DNA from: Thozetella sp. PMI_491
Taxonomy: Eukaryota > Ascomycota > Sordariomycetes > Chaetosphaeriales > Chaetosphaeriaceae
Length of the DNA stretch: 64,000 nt
Assembly (NCBI GenBank): GCA_021432635.1
Contig: MU270019.1
Location: 620,001 to 684,000, forward strand
Direction of reading: 5' to 3'
Positions 54,945 through 64,000 of this stretch are shown piece by piece. A program made the position numbers and the translations under genes. Positions within the stretch are counted from its first letter, which is position 1; each line of letters starts with the position of its first letter. The notes below the pieces were generated by a model. That model searched no databases. It was not told the origin of the DNA and saw nothing but the letters and a program-made list of their open reading frames with translations.

Positions 54945-55658
54945 GATAGAAGCTTCGGATAGTATGTTTTAGAACTCGTAATGCAACGGAAATCGAAGGA
55001 ATGGCTTTCTCGATAGACCACGAGGGAGCGAGTCTCGAAGCTTGACAAGGATATATGCGACACTAGCAGAAAGCGGGTGCGACGCCTCAGCCTAGAGGCA
55101 AACTTCCAAACCACTCTGCCTCATTCTTCTTGTTCTTTAGCCAGATGAAAATCCAGAATACTCTGCTTCCAATAGCACTATGACCCATCAAATCATTATG
55201 ACCGGAGATGTTCATCGGCAGTGGCATCGTCGAGTGGGTCGGCTTGTGGAGGCGGGGTTCCGACTCTTGGATGTTTACTAGACACGTTCCGCAGGCTTCG
55301 CCTAATACGGCTTTGACATGATGTGCTTCTATTTTATTTAATCGATGTGGTCCCTTTTCACCATTCTGGGCAAAGCAGGAGTGATGGCCTTTAGGCAATA
55401 ACCAGACGGCAGAGAGATTGGACACAATTTTTGAGCCAGCTTACCTGGTAGGTTTATATGCGAAGGTCCTTACCCCACTCGGAAGAGTGGACAGTGCAGG
55501 CTTAAGAGGACGTGCTGCAATTGATGTGGATTCAAGGAGCCCGTATTGCCAATACGCAAGACTCATGCCTCACTAAAACATCCGAGACGAGGAAATAGGT
55601 TGCCAGTCCACTATTTGACGCCAAGGACCATAGACACTCGTTTGTCCAAGGACACACC
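54945..55658. other. intergenic
   Basis: Promoter of the dioxygenase (minus) and 3' side of the F-box gene. No gene supported. Confidence 0.5.
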
Positions 55659-56951
55659 TTAGTAGCCTGGCCAGCCTGGATACGGCAGGCCGGGTTGCAA
55701 TCTATCGTAATCCACACATTCTACTCCCACGGCAGCGTACTCCTTGAGGTATTTCGTCTCACTTTTGGGCAACAATACTACTGTTTTCAAGTTAGGAAAC
55801 TCGCCTTTGCCGATGGCTTGCACCAACGTCTCCGGCCCGTCGTATAGGCGGCCATGACCCGGCACGAGAGTAAGAGATTTAAGGGATCGGGGCAGCAACG
55901 AGACCAATCCCTCAGTGTTGCGAAAGATCCTATCCCAGTCCGGTTTCTTGTGGAGATACTCTGGCTGCGCGACCAGAGTCTCTAAAACTGGAAAGTCTTC
56001 AAATGAACCGAGGCGCGAGCTGTCCTCGTCGTTGCCGTCCTCCAGCGGGTCGTAGCTGCTCTCCTTATCGACGAACAAATCTAAGTGCCGCAGCGTGTTC
56101 TTTCGCGTCATCAGTACTTGCTTCAGCGTCTTCATGGTGAATTCGCGACTTTCCGCATACTGCGACAGCGCGGCACCGCCCGTGTCGTAAGCAAACTGCT
56201 CTAGTTGAGGACAGGCAAGGAATATGTTTTCAATATGTCGGCCTTCGAGGAAGCTTCGGGCGAAACGCAGCCTCTTGACTTTGCTCAAGCTTAGACCGGG
56301 TGGGACTAGGAGGCACATCTCAATCTCTAGAGACTCGAGATTCGGCGCTGCCTGAAAGAGCTCCCTAGCCAGGCCGAGATCGAACCCCCCTTCTGTGTCG
56401 TAGTAGCCCAAGTGCAAATGGCGCAGAGCAGGGAAATTTATGCTGCTGCCGTCAAGAAGTGCTACCGGACGCACTTCCCAAGTCATGACGTATTCCAGCG
56501 CCTCGATACCTGGACAAAAGCCTATCAATAAATCGTGTAAGCAGGTTGGAATTCTGTCGGTCAGCGTCCAAGATTCGCCACGCCACTGCTCCGGTAGTGC
56601 AATGCCGAGCTTCCTTGCCGCCTCGTTGGCAGTGGGCAAGTCTGATTCGCCAATCTTCTCCCAATAGTAGTCCAGAGTCATGCAGCGCACAGAGGAGACA
56701 AGGTCGGGACGCGCCAGGAGAGTATGCATAAGCCGGCCGGCGTGTGGGTATCGTAGATTGTGATAGAGAATGGGCTGGCCAAGGTCGCGCAGGATTCTAC
56801 AGGTTCGTATGAGGCGGACGAGAGCTTGGGTATTGAAGTTGTTCTGTTCCATCGTGCTTCTTTCCCGTCCATGGAAACAGTGAGAACAGAATGTCCGACA
56901 TATGTGTAGCAATATCTCGTTCGGGAGATTCATGAGGCTGGGAGTGGCCAT
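55659..56951 (-). CDS. F-box protein with LRR-like region
   Basis: A single-exon gene for a 430-residue protein starting at ATG 56951. The N-terminus MATPSLMNLPNEILLHICRT is an F-box-like start (LPNEILLHI), followed by LVRLIRTCRILRDLGQPILY, the usual second half of the motif in fungal F-box proteins. The rest shows leucine-rich spacing (FPALRHLHLGYYD, APNLESLEIEMCLL, LKQVLMTRKNTLRHLDLFVD, SLLPRSLKSLTLVPGHG, FPNLKTVVLLPKSE). It is probably a substrate adaptor of an SCF ubiquitin ligase, binding Skp1 through the N-terminus and a target through the leucine-rich part; the target is unknown. Such F-box genes form a large, fast-evolving group in filamentous fungi. No transmembrane segment or signal peptide is seen. 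Confidence 0.85.
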   Translation of the reverse strand: MATPSLMNLPNEILLHICRTFCSHCFHGRERSTMEQNNFNTQALVRLIRTCRILRDLGQPILYHNLRYPHAGRLMHTLLARPDLVSSVRCMTLDYYWEKIGESDLPTANEAARKLGIALPEQWRGESWTLTDRIPTCLHDLLIGFCPGIEALEYVMTWEVRPVALLDGSSINFPALRHLHLGYYDTEGGFDLGLARELFQAAPNLESLEIEMCLLVPPGLSLSKVKRLRFARSFLEGRHIENIFLACPQLEQFAYDTGGAALSQYAESREFTMKTLKQVLMTRKNTLRHLDLFVDKESSYDPLEDGNDEDSSRLGSFEDFPVLETLVAQPEYLHKKPDWDRIFRNTEGLVSLLPRSLKSLTLVPGHGRLYDGPETLVQAIGKGEFPNLKTVVLLPKSETKYLKEYAAVGVECVDYDRLQPGLPYPGWPGY

Positions 56952-57831
56952 GATGATCGGTTCGAGGACAGAGAGCCGTATGCTACCTCATGTATACTTT
57001 GCAACAGAGAAGCCGGACTCGCGATTTTTGAAATGCAGTTGCACATCGACGAGGGCGTGGAGTTGTGCGGCGACCGCTTCCCCCGCCCGCCTCTTTGCTG
57101 CCTAGCGAGTCTGTGGAACCTGTTCGCGCCAGTTCAGCAGCCCAGCCGGGCATGCCGGGAGGCCCTTTGGGCGAATGAAAACGGACAAGGAACGGGTAGA
57201 ACTTTGGGAAGGGGAGGGAGACTGCCTTCTCTTGGCTATTCGCTGGCTCCTGTTTTTCTGCCGTTCCTATCGTTTCAGCTCACTACCTTCTGAAAACGGT
57301 AGCCTGCCAGGCATTCAGTAGACGAATAGCTAGCCTGGTGACGTATACCTGAGGTGCATACTCTCGGCTTGGAGGTCCTGCAGCTCATGCTAAGTGCCTT
57401 AGGTAAGGTACCTTGGGTCAGGTATGAAGTGGAGCCCCACTGGACATTTGAGCTGGGGATTGCTGAAGTCCCCAATATTCGGTGACTCGGATACGGCCCG
57501 TCTGACGCTTGTCACGAATTAGGAAATACCCAGCGCTCTTGTGGCACGGGGATCACGGGGCGTAATGTGCTTGCGCGGTTTCAACTAAGGCAGCTAGATT
57601 TCAAAATTCGGATACAACACGTCGGTTTGATTTTGTATTTAAACGCCACTCCCGTCTGGTGTTTGAATAGGCGAAGAATTCGCGGCGCAACTGCATTGAC
57701 CACAACACTTTGGGCTAGCCTTATCTTTCCGCTACCCAAAACTCCTCTTCGTCCTCTTGATCCCGGAAAGCCGTTGCGTACCATTGCACTGCCGCTTAGA
57801 ACAAGCATCTATCGCAACTAGCTCTTCCAGC
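56952..57831. other. divergent intergenic region
   Basis: Promoters of the F-box gene and of the membrane protein gene. The tract ccttaggtaaggtacctt (about 57,398-57,416) is self-complementary in part and recurs near 27,607. The short open frame at 57,033-57,293 lacks motifs. Confidence 0.45.
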
Positions 57832-58865
57832 ATGGCAGGCCAATCGCTCAACTGCGAGAAGCAGTCGGACCAGCCTGAGTGGCGCACCGTCGCAGAAGTG
57901 TGAGTCTATATCTTTCATGGCCTGAATCGGCAGGGTCTAATGTGAGGCTATAGGCTGTTCTGCCTCGTCATCGTATTGTCATACCTCCCCCAGTATCGTA
58001 AAATCCGTCACTACTCCAGCGTGGAAGCCATCTCGACTGGCTACATCCTCTCGCATGTGCTCTTTTCGATAAGTGCGCTCGTCATCCAGACCGCAAACGT
58101 CGTATATTTCGGGACCTTCAAATGCATTGGCACGGGCGAGCTTCACGGAAGCGGCGCGCTTGCAGCGCTCGGTGGACTGGACATGGTCCTCACCCAGTTC
58201 ATTTGCTCGATTGGCCTGTTAGTACCCTGCTTCAACTATCAGATATAGCGTTACTAATAAGCAGCAGTCTCTTAGCCTTTCTGAAGCACTACAAGTGGTC
58301 TGAGCATAGACAACTAGAGCAAACTCCGATCCGCCCCGGACATCTCAAGATGATTGTGTGGGTCTGGGTTATCAGTCTGTTGCCGCTCAGCTTGCTGTTT
58401 CCTTCCCGCGATGGCAGCAACTGGGCGCATGCTACAGGGTCGCGCCTCGCTGTGTACGGGGTCGCCTGGGGCTTCTTCACCGCCACGCTGGCAGTGCATT
58501 GCACGATGCTTCTCCCCTTCTACCAGTGCTACTGCCAGCTCCGGCTGCTGCAGAGGGCAAAATCGAGGAGGGCCCTGAGCATCTCGTCTATGGGGCTTCT
58601 GGCCATCTGCACGCTCGTCCTGGGAATCCTCCTCATGGACCGAGCCGGGAGGAGCCTGGACCTAGCAGCAACACAAAACTCGGACCCCATCGGCCTCTTT
58701 CTCGGCTGGTACTTCCAGCTTTCTCTCCCGCTCGGCTACTTGGTCACCAGTGCAGGCTATTTTATCCTCCTTGCTATCTGTTGGAAGTACGACCGGCGCG
58801 ACATTTTGGGGATGAAATTTGGCTGGATTCGCCTAGAGGCCGACGAGCCATCTGTTGACTGCTAG
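57832..58865 (+). CDS. multi-pass membrane protein, PQ-loop-like
   Basis: Exons 57832-57899, 57954-58217 and 58265-58865 (GT-AG) give 310 residues from ATG 57832 (MAGQSLNCEKQSDQPEW). The second exon reads LFCLVIVLSYLPQYRKIRHY then SSVEAISTGYILSHVLFSIS. The PQ pair followed by basic residues and a SVEAIS turn is the PQ-loop signature of cystinosin- and SWEET-like membrane proteins. Further hydrophobic helices follow at AALGGLDMVLTQFICSIGLL, SLLAFLKHYKW, IVWVWVISLLPLSLLF, GVAWGFFTATLAVHCTMLL, LLAICTLVLGILL and LGYLVTSAGYFILLAICW, about seven in all. Such proteins often sit in vacuolar or endosomal membranes and export small solutes; the substrate here is unknown. The short C-terminal tail is charged (GWIRLEADEPSVDC). 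Confidence 0.75.
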
Positions 58866-60547
58866 AATGGGTATTATTAGACCGGCGGAGGTTAGTAGCA
58901 GATTAATACAAGCGAAGCTAACCGGAGTATCATAGTTGGGTTATCGGATGGATTCGACGGGGATGTCAGCTACCCTTATCTTCTTTTTTGTTCCTTCGAT
59001 TTCTTTTCCTTTCGTCTGTTGGAACTGAAGGGTTGATATATAGTTTTTACTTGAGTATGCGCGAATAGACTGTGGCCACGGTCCGATAAACGAGTCCCGT
59101 GCCAGTGCGATGTCCCTCTCAATCCCCTAGTTGAAATAGGAGTCCTGTAGGTATCCTAAGAACTGTAGCGTAGAAACTGATATCTACGCCCGGTACATGT
59201 CTGCCTAAGTTCCCCTTCATGTGCCTCGGCATTCACACGGTATCTATTAAAATGGGAAATGCGTTGATCATAATAATTGTGATCTTGCTTTTGGGATCCT
59301 ATTAACCCAAGCAGGTGGCGAGATCGCTGACACGAGTGGCTAGCTAGCCCGGATTTATTCTTATTGCGGCGATGTTTGTAACCCTAGTTTTGACGCTTGT
59401 GAAAATAATTGTTTTGTATCTAGGTTAGAAGAGCAGCTTAACTTATATATAGCTACTGTACGCAATCCTTAGTTCTGGATTCCGAATGAAACCTGGGCGA
59501 AAATTACTGGTACAGATTGCTGCATGAGATATGCCGTTCAGAGAGGGATAAAGTCGGGATGCCAAGCACCGTGGCCTAGGAGGTGGTAATAATCCATGAG
59601 ATGCTGTTAATTAGCTGACGCGGTTCTATACAGCTGATTGCTAATCTCCTTCGACATCATCTCGGGAGACGACAACATTAGATATCTTGCCCGCGCTAAA
59701 GATTTACCCGCTGGAAGCCAAGCAAGCCAAGCAAGACAAGAAGACCACCTCAATTGGTGGCACCTGCTCATGGCATGTGCTACAATGCTCCAGACGCCAA
59801 TACGGCGAGATTCTCGCGAGCAAACCACCGCCCACAAACCCGGGGCTAGATCTAGATACGGAGTGCCGCATCAAGCTAGTTCACGAGGACTGCTCGAAAT
59901 GTGGGCGCAGCATCTTGTGAAGCCTATTTCCTCGGTCTAGGGCCTATGCCGTCTCCATCTTACCGTGTAGTCGATGGTGAGTGGCTGCTTCCCCTCAGTA
60001 TCCCCGCGTTTTGTTGGCGTATGCAAGGCACACATGGCTTCCACCTTCCGGCGGCATGCCGGTTGAAGTGCCGCGGACTACTCCACATTCCTGACCGACC
60101 ATGATTGTGTCGATGCTTGAGCCTCTCGCACGAGGGCGAGAAGAGCTAAGGCGACTAGACAGTATGCACCGCTGTGGACTAAGTTTCGTGCACTGCTCCC
60201 GTTTGCGCTAAATCCCTCCTGCGGCCACTTCGCGTGATCCGGATTACCATTTTACGCCCACAAACCGATGCAGACTGCCTCGCGATGGTGGGCGCTTTGG
60301 AGGGGTTACGATTCTTTCCCCACACTGCATCCGTGTATATTCGCGGGGACGGCAAGGGTAGTTTTACCGACACCCCCACTGGCCCGGGACTTGGAAGATG
60401 GCGAGAGGACCAACTTGGAAATAGCCACCTTTATAGGCTCCAACGTACAGAACAAGACGGGTATAAGGCTGTGATGGTGTCCGGTATATCGGGACATTGA
60501 GGCGCCAGTCTTCGTTCTGGCATGCCCTGACGCGACCTCGACTCGAC
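58866..60547. other. intergenic, one weak coding-like stretch
   Basis: At about 59,690-59,920 the plus strand reads EAKQAKQDKKTTSIGGTCSW and ends CRIKLVHEDCSKCGRSIL with no ATG, possibly a relic exon. A TATA-like ttataggc lies near 60,430. Nothing else is supported. Confidence 0.35.
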
Positions 60548-62037
60548 ATGAAAGGACTACTCTCTCTGCTGTCCCTGGCGCCGACCGCCTGCTTGGCGGG
60601 AACTATTGCATCTGACCCTTCCGACACCATCCCACCCTCTGGCTGGGCGGCGGACAATAGCATCGTGCCGGACTACAATGTCCCCTTTATAGCGACTCAG
60701 CCATCCCCTAGTATGTCTCGAGGGGAGCCTTGCCGGAGAAAATGGTGCTGACAGCCACAAGTCCTCGCGGCGAACAAGTACAGCACGCCTACAACTGTAG
60801 ATCATAAGGCGTTCTATGCCAGTGGGAACGACACCAGTGTGATTCTGGTCAATGCGACCACCTTCAATGGCTCTCATATCACGGTGGTGAAGTCGGGGTA
60901 CTCTTCTAATCTACTCACGGCTAGCTTTTACGGCTTCAATGCGGCAATCAACGTGGTAAGTACACAATCTCAGAACGATATAATTAGAGTGCGAATGAGA
61001 GCTTTACAAGCTGACGCACTAGGAAGGCGAACGGGTCCAGAGCCAGTATGGATCACGTTAACGTTACCGTCCACAACGGAGCAGCCAATTTGTATGCGTA
61101 TGGTGAAGGAACGGTGATAAATGTGAAGGATGCCTGGCTCTACAGCAGCGGCCCGGTCAGTCATGGTCTCTACGCGTCTGGAGAGGGAACCATCATTGGC
61201 CGAAACATCAAACACTTCTCGGGAGGTTTCCGCTCGTCCTCCTTTGCCGGGGACTCACCAGCAGGCGACATCTACGTTTATGACAGTGTAGCACATACAC
61301 AGGGGATCGGCTCGGCCACCTACTATGCGCTGGGCACCGTCCACGCAGAAAACGTCATTTCAGTCGCGGAGAAAGGGCCAGTCGTGTTCGCAGATGGACC
61401 TCAGAATGTCACTCTCGTGCACTGCGATGGCCACGCTGGCTTGCTCGGCGGCGCGGTCTACTTTAGCTCCATGCAGCGGCAGTCAGGCGCGAACTTGCAC
61501 CTGATCGACAGCAAGATCACCGTGACCGGAAGCAAGGCCCCGGGTCTGTGGTTCGGCAACACCATTGCCAACGTGACCATTCAGAGCAGCGAGATTGTCA
61601 CTGATTCCGGCGTTCTCGTTGTGGCCAACTACTCCCAGATCACCCAAGACTTTGACCACTACGCCGGCTACTCGGAGAACAACCAGCTTCAGCCGGCGCA
61701 GGTGACAGTCCAGGTGACAGAGTCGACGCTTCGGGGCGACATCGTGGCATACAACGGCAGTTCCATCTCGTGGAATATTGCTAGGTATAGCTCGTGGAGC
61801 GGTGCCGCCTACTCGGGGTACGGCGGAGCGGGCCTCCAAGTTATCATCGACGGCACCAGCACCTGGAATCTGACCAGAGAATCAAAGGTGCAAAGCCTCA
61901 TTGTCCAGGACAGGTCCTTGAAAAATATCCACAGCAACGGCCACACCCTCCACTACGACTCTGATGCTTCTGCAAACGCTTGGCTCAAGGGCAAGACAGT
62001 TGATCTTGTAGGAGGTGGCGTCGCTCAGCCCATGTAA
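60548..62037 (+). CDS. secreted beta-helix-like protein, uncharacterised
   Basis: Exons 60548-60710, 60762-60955 and 61027-62037 (GT-AG, branch gctgac before the last acceptor) give about 455 residues. The signal peptide is MKGLLSLLSLAPTACLA. The mature chain is rich in Gly, Ser, Thr, Asn and Val with repeated short strands: DTSVILVNATTFNGSHITVV, VNVTVHNGAANLYAYGEGTV, ASGEGTIIGRNIKHFSGG, GTVHAENVISVAEKGPVVFA, LHLIDSKITVTGSKAPGLWF, NVTIQSSEIVTDSGVLVVAN and SLKNIHSNGHTLHYDSDA. This periodicity fits a right-handed beta-helix (pectin-lyase fold). Many N-x-T/S sites suggest heavy glycosylation. I see no pectate-lyase or glycoside-hydrolase 28 catalytic motif, so it may be an adhesin or wall protein rather than an enzyme. 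Confidence 0.75.
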
Positions 62038-62600
62038 CTTGTCGCCAGAAAGAGACGCTCGCATGGCGGGAAGACTGAGCTTGGAAATTGTCTCAGAGAA
62101 CTTAATTTTTAAATCGACCTGTTTATGGGAGTAATAAGCACCTAGGTCCCTTGCTTTCTGCAGCCCTATTACGGCTGCAAGCTTTCTTCGCTAGTCGCCA
62201 GATAAACGCAGTGCAGCTGTCCATGCAGCTCGGCTGTGATAACCGCTGCAGCTCTCAGACAGTTTCAGCTTAACAGTTTTATATTTAATTAAATTCGCGA
62301 TCAGTTCCCCAAGTCTTGGAAGATTCATGGAGATCTTCCGTAGCCGAACATACCCAGAGCTGTAGAATTCACAAGTGGAATGGACTGCTATGATGAGTAG
62401 GAGGTGTTCTGAATGGCAGCGTGAAAGTCATCTTCACATCTACCGTCAGCCCCAGATCGGAGAGAAATTTCGGACTTACAAAAGATGCCGAGGACATCAG
62501 CCAGATTACGGCGTGGATAGCTAAGAGCTGTAAATTTTGTCTATAATATAGTCTATGGTGCCGAGCTACCCGACAGCACATTGCGGGGCATCAAATGCAC
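62038..62600. other. convergent intergenic region
   Basis: 3' ends of the beta-helix gene (plus) and the glycosyltransferase (minus). AT-rich in places (about 62,280-62,300); no gene. Confidence 0.5.
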
Positions 62601-64000
62601 CTAAACTGGACACTGTGACCAACTTGTCTTCCGTTTTCCTCTCGCCGCTGGCGCAGGAAAGTTAAAGGAAGAAATTTCGTAACTCGAATGATCCGAGTCG
62701 GTAATGGCAACCCCAATTGCAGAATGTCTTTCTCGGCGGCAAGACCGTTCAGGTCGTTGTGGCTCCGGAGAGATGAAATCGGTAGGCGCGACGACACTGA
62801 CTCTTTTCACTGGTCTCAGTTCCTCCCCGCGAGACTCGATACCGTGATCCTGTTCTTCTGGACTTGTCAACGGCGCGCTAACCGCTGTCACGAACATCCT
62901 GCGGCCCTCTTGCTCGTGGTTCGTTCCAAGCTCGGCCGTGTCCATAACTTCCTCCTCCAGACGCACCACAACTCCCACGGCGTTTTCGTCTTCGATGACT
63001 TTGGGGTGGGGCTTGGCGAAGTATCGTGCGTACTTGTATAACGACCAGTAGCAGCTGGCCACGTTGACAAAAGTGAGGATGAGCTTGTATGGCATCTGGA
63101 GACGGAGGTTAGAAAGCCTGCCAGAGTTACACAGAAGAGGCACGGCTGACTCACATAGTATACAAGGAGGACGGTCCAGCTGATTCGCTCATTCTTCATC
63201 CGCAAGTGTACCTCATTGAATATAAGAGCGTTGATCAAATACATGACCAGTGTGGCCAGCAAGAGGTACCCGCAGAAAGCCGGCTGCACCATGAAGGATA
63301 TGGGGAGAAGAAATGGGGTTAAGAGGTAGAGAAGAGTTTCGTAGACCTGCCACCCTTGGTTAGCGTGAAGCGACGCGGCGCTCAGGGAGGATGAATCTTA
63401 CCTCCTGGAACACAAACAACTTTGTGCCCAACTCCCACCAACCTAGCTTCCAGCTCCCGATGATGTAGGCTAGGTTGTACCACATGCCGTTGACAAAGAA
63501 AAAGTTCCATCGCATGAACCGCTGCTTGAAAACGGTCATCTCGCCAAAGCCACCGCGGCTGCCGCCACTACTGAAGAAAATCGCGCTGGGAGTTTCCGTC
63601 TCAACAAAGACGGAGGTGCACATCTTGATGCGGCCACCGAGGCGTCGGCAGCTGTGGCCGAAGAACCAGTCTTCCGAGACCGAGAAGCCTGGATGGTCCT
63701 TGAAGGTTTCGATCAAAAACTTACGGTTCCATAGAGAGATTGCCCCGTGGGGGAAGGTGGCGCTTCCCATCTTCCCGGCGAGGGCTCGCTGGAGACCCGA
63801 AATCTTGTATTCGAGATCCTGCGCCTGCTGGCACCATGTTCCTTTAGAGGAGTCCGGACCGACGCTCTTGATCGTATAGCCTATGCATTTCACCTTTCCC
63901 TTAATCCTGTCGCTAACGATGGGGAAATTAGGCGGTAGTGCGCAGTCGTCGTCGATGAGCAGGACATTATGGAAGTGCTTTGCAGCGTAGCATCCAACGT
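62601..64000 (-). CDS. family 2 membrane glycosyltransferase, 5' part beyond the window
   Basis: The gene continues past the right edge, so the N-terminus is missing. Exons seen: 63402 to the edge, 63155-63346 and 62601-63095. The frame reads NVLLIDDDCALPPNFPIVSD (donor-binding Asp residues), FPHGAISLWNRKFLIETF, FSVSEDWFFGHSCRRLGG (the ED motif with the catalytic Asp) and VFKQRFMRWNFFFVNGMWYN, the Q-R-x-x-R-W acceptor motif of processive GT2 enzymes. Hydrophobic helices follow (VYETLLYLLTPFLLPISF, LLLATLVMYLINALIF, MPYKLILTFVNVASCYWSL), then a charged tail of about 130 residues rich in Glu and Arg. It resembles the hyaluronan-synthase/chitin-synthase-like fungal GT2 group needed for surface polysaccharide; the product is unknown. 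All introns visible are GT-AG. Confidence 0.85.

Noticed and set aside
60234-60500. 88-codon plus-strand open frame upstream of the beta-helix gene
   Set aside because: No motif and lies in the probable promoter.
1-64000. CRISPR arrays, bacterial operons, rRNA or viral genes
   Set aside because: No regularly spaced repeats, no Shine-Dalgarno-led gene strings, and all recognised genes are spliced and of fungal type.

Overview
The window is nuclear DNA of a filamentous ascomycete (Pezizomycotina; I lean to Sordariomycetes but cannot name the species). The genes carry short introns (about 54-180 bp) with fungal splice sites and RCTRAC-like branch points. The gene set is typical of a plant-associated or saprotrophic mould: secreted redox enzymes, fungal MFS and amino-acid transporters, small cysteine-rich secreted proteins and a LaeA-like methyltransferase. 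I see no bacterial operons, rRNA, CRISPR or convincing tRNA. I resolved 21 protein-coding genes, most by reconstructing exons by eye from reading-frame continuity, splice sites and family motifs; none of the splicing was tested against transcripts.

Layout. 0-9 kb: an unidentified coding-like relic, a HOL1-type MFS transporter, a SulP sulfate permease with STAS domain, and a bicupin oxalate decarboxylase. 9-14.4 kb: a gene-poor, partly AT-rich block holding one small six-cysteine secreted protein and a relic. 14.4-18.8 kb: one large gene that appears to join a YDR124W-like (DUF2841) N-terminus to a long unknown region with C2H2-type fingers. 22-27.3 kb: a duplicated PAN/apple-like secreted protein, a DUF4246 protein and a small protein with a C-terminal membrane anchor. 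29.7-32.3 kb: a LaeA-like methyltransferase and a second six-cysteine secreted protein. 32.3-38.3 kb: about 6 kb without a supported gene. 38.3-43.6 kb: an allantoate-permease-type MFS transporter and a nine-intron amino-acid permease.

45-48.9 kb: a divergent pair of uncharacterised genes, one with a chymotrypsin-type catalytic triad and two DSGYSS motifs, the other ending in a membrane segment. This is my main candidate for an undescribed two-gene module, although co-function is inference only. 49.8-55 kb: three secreted proteins in a row, a kelch beta-propeller, an AA9 polysaccharide monooxygenase and an intradiol dioxygenase, consistent with oxidative attack on plant cell wall. The dioxygenase carries an in-frame TGA at its iron-binding motif. 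55.6-64 kb: an F-box protein, a PQ-loop-like membrane protein, a secreted beta-helix-like protein and a family 2 glycosyltransferase that runs off the right edge.

Import of sulfate, amino acids and small organic nutrients, oxalate breakdown and secreted wall-active enzymes together suggest a nutrient-acquisition lifestyle in plant material. Several loci show decay or unusual splicing: an internal stop, a mutated splice donor, two GC-AG introns and relic fragments.
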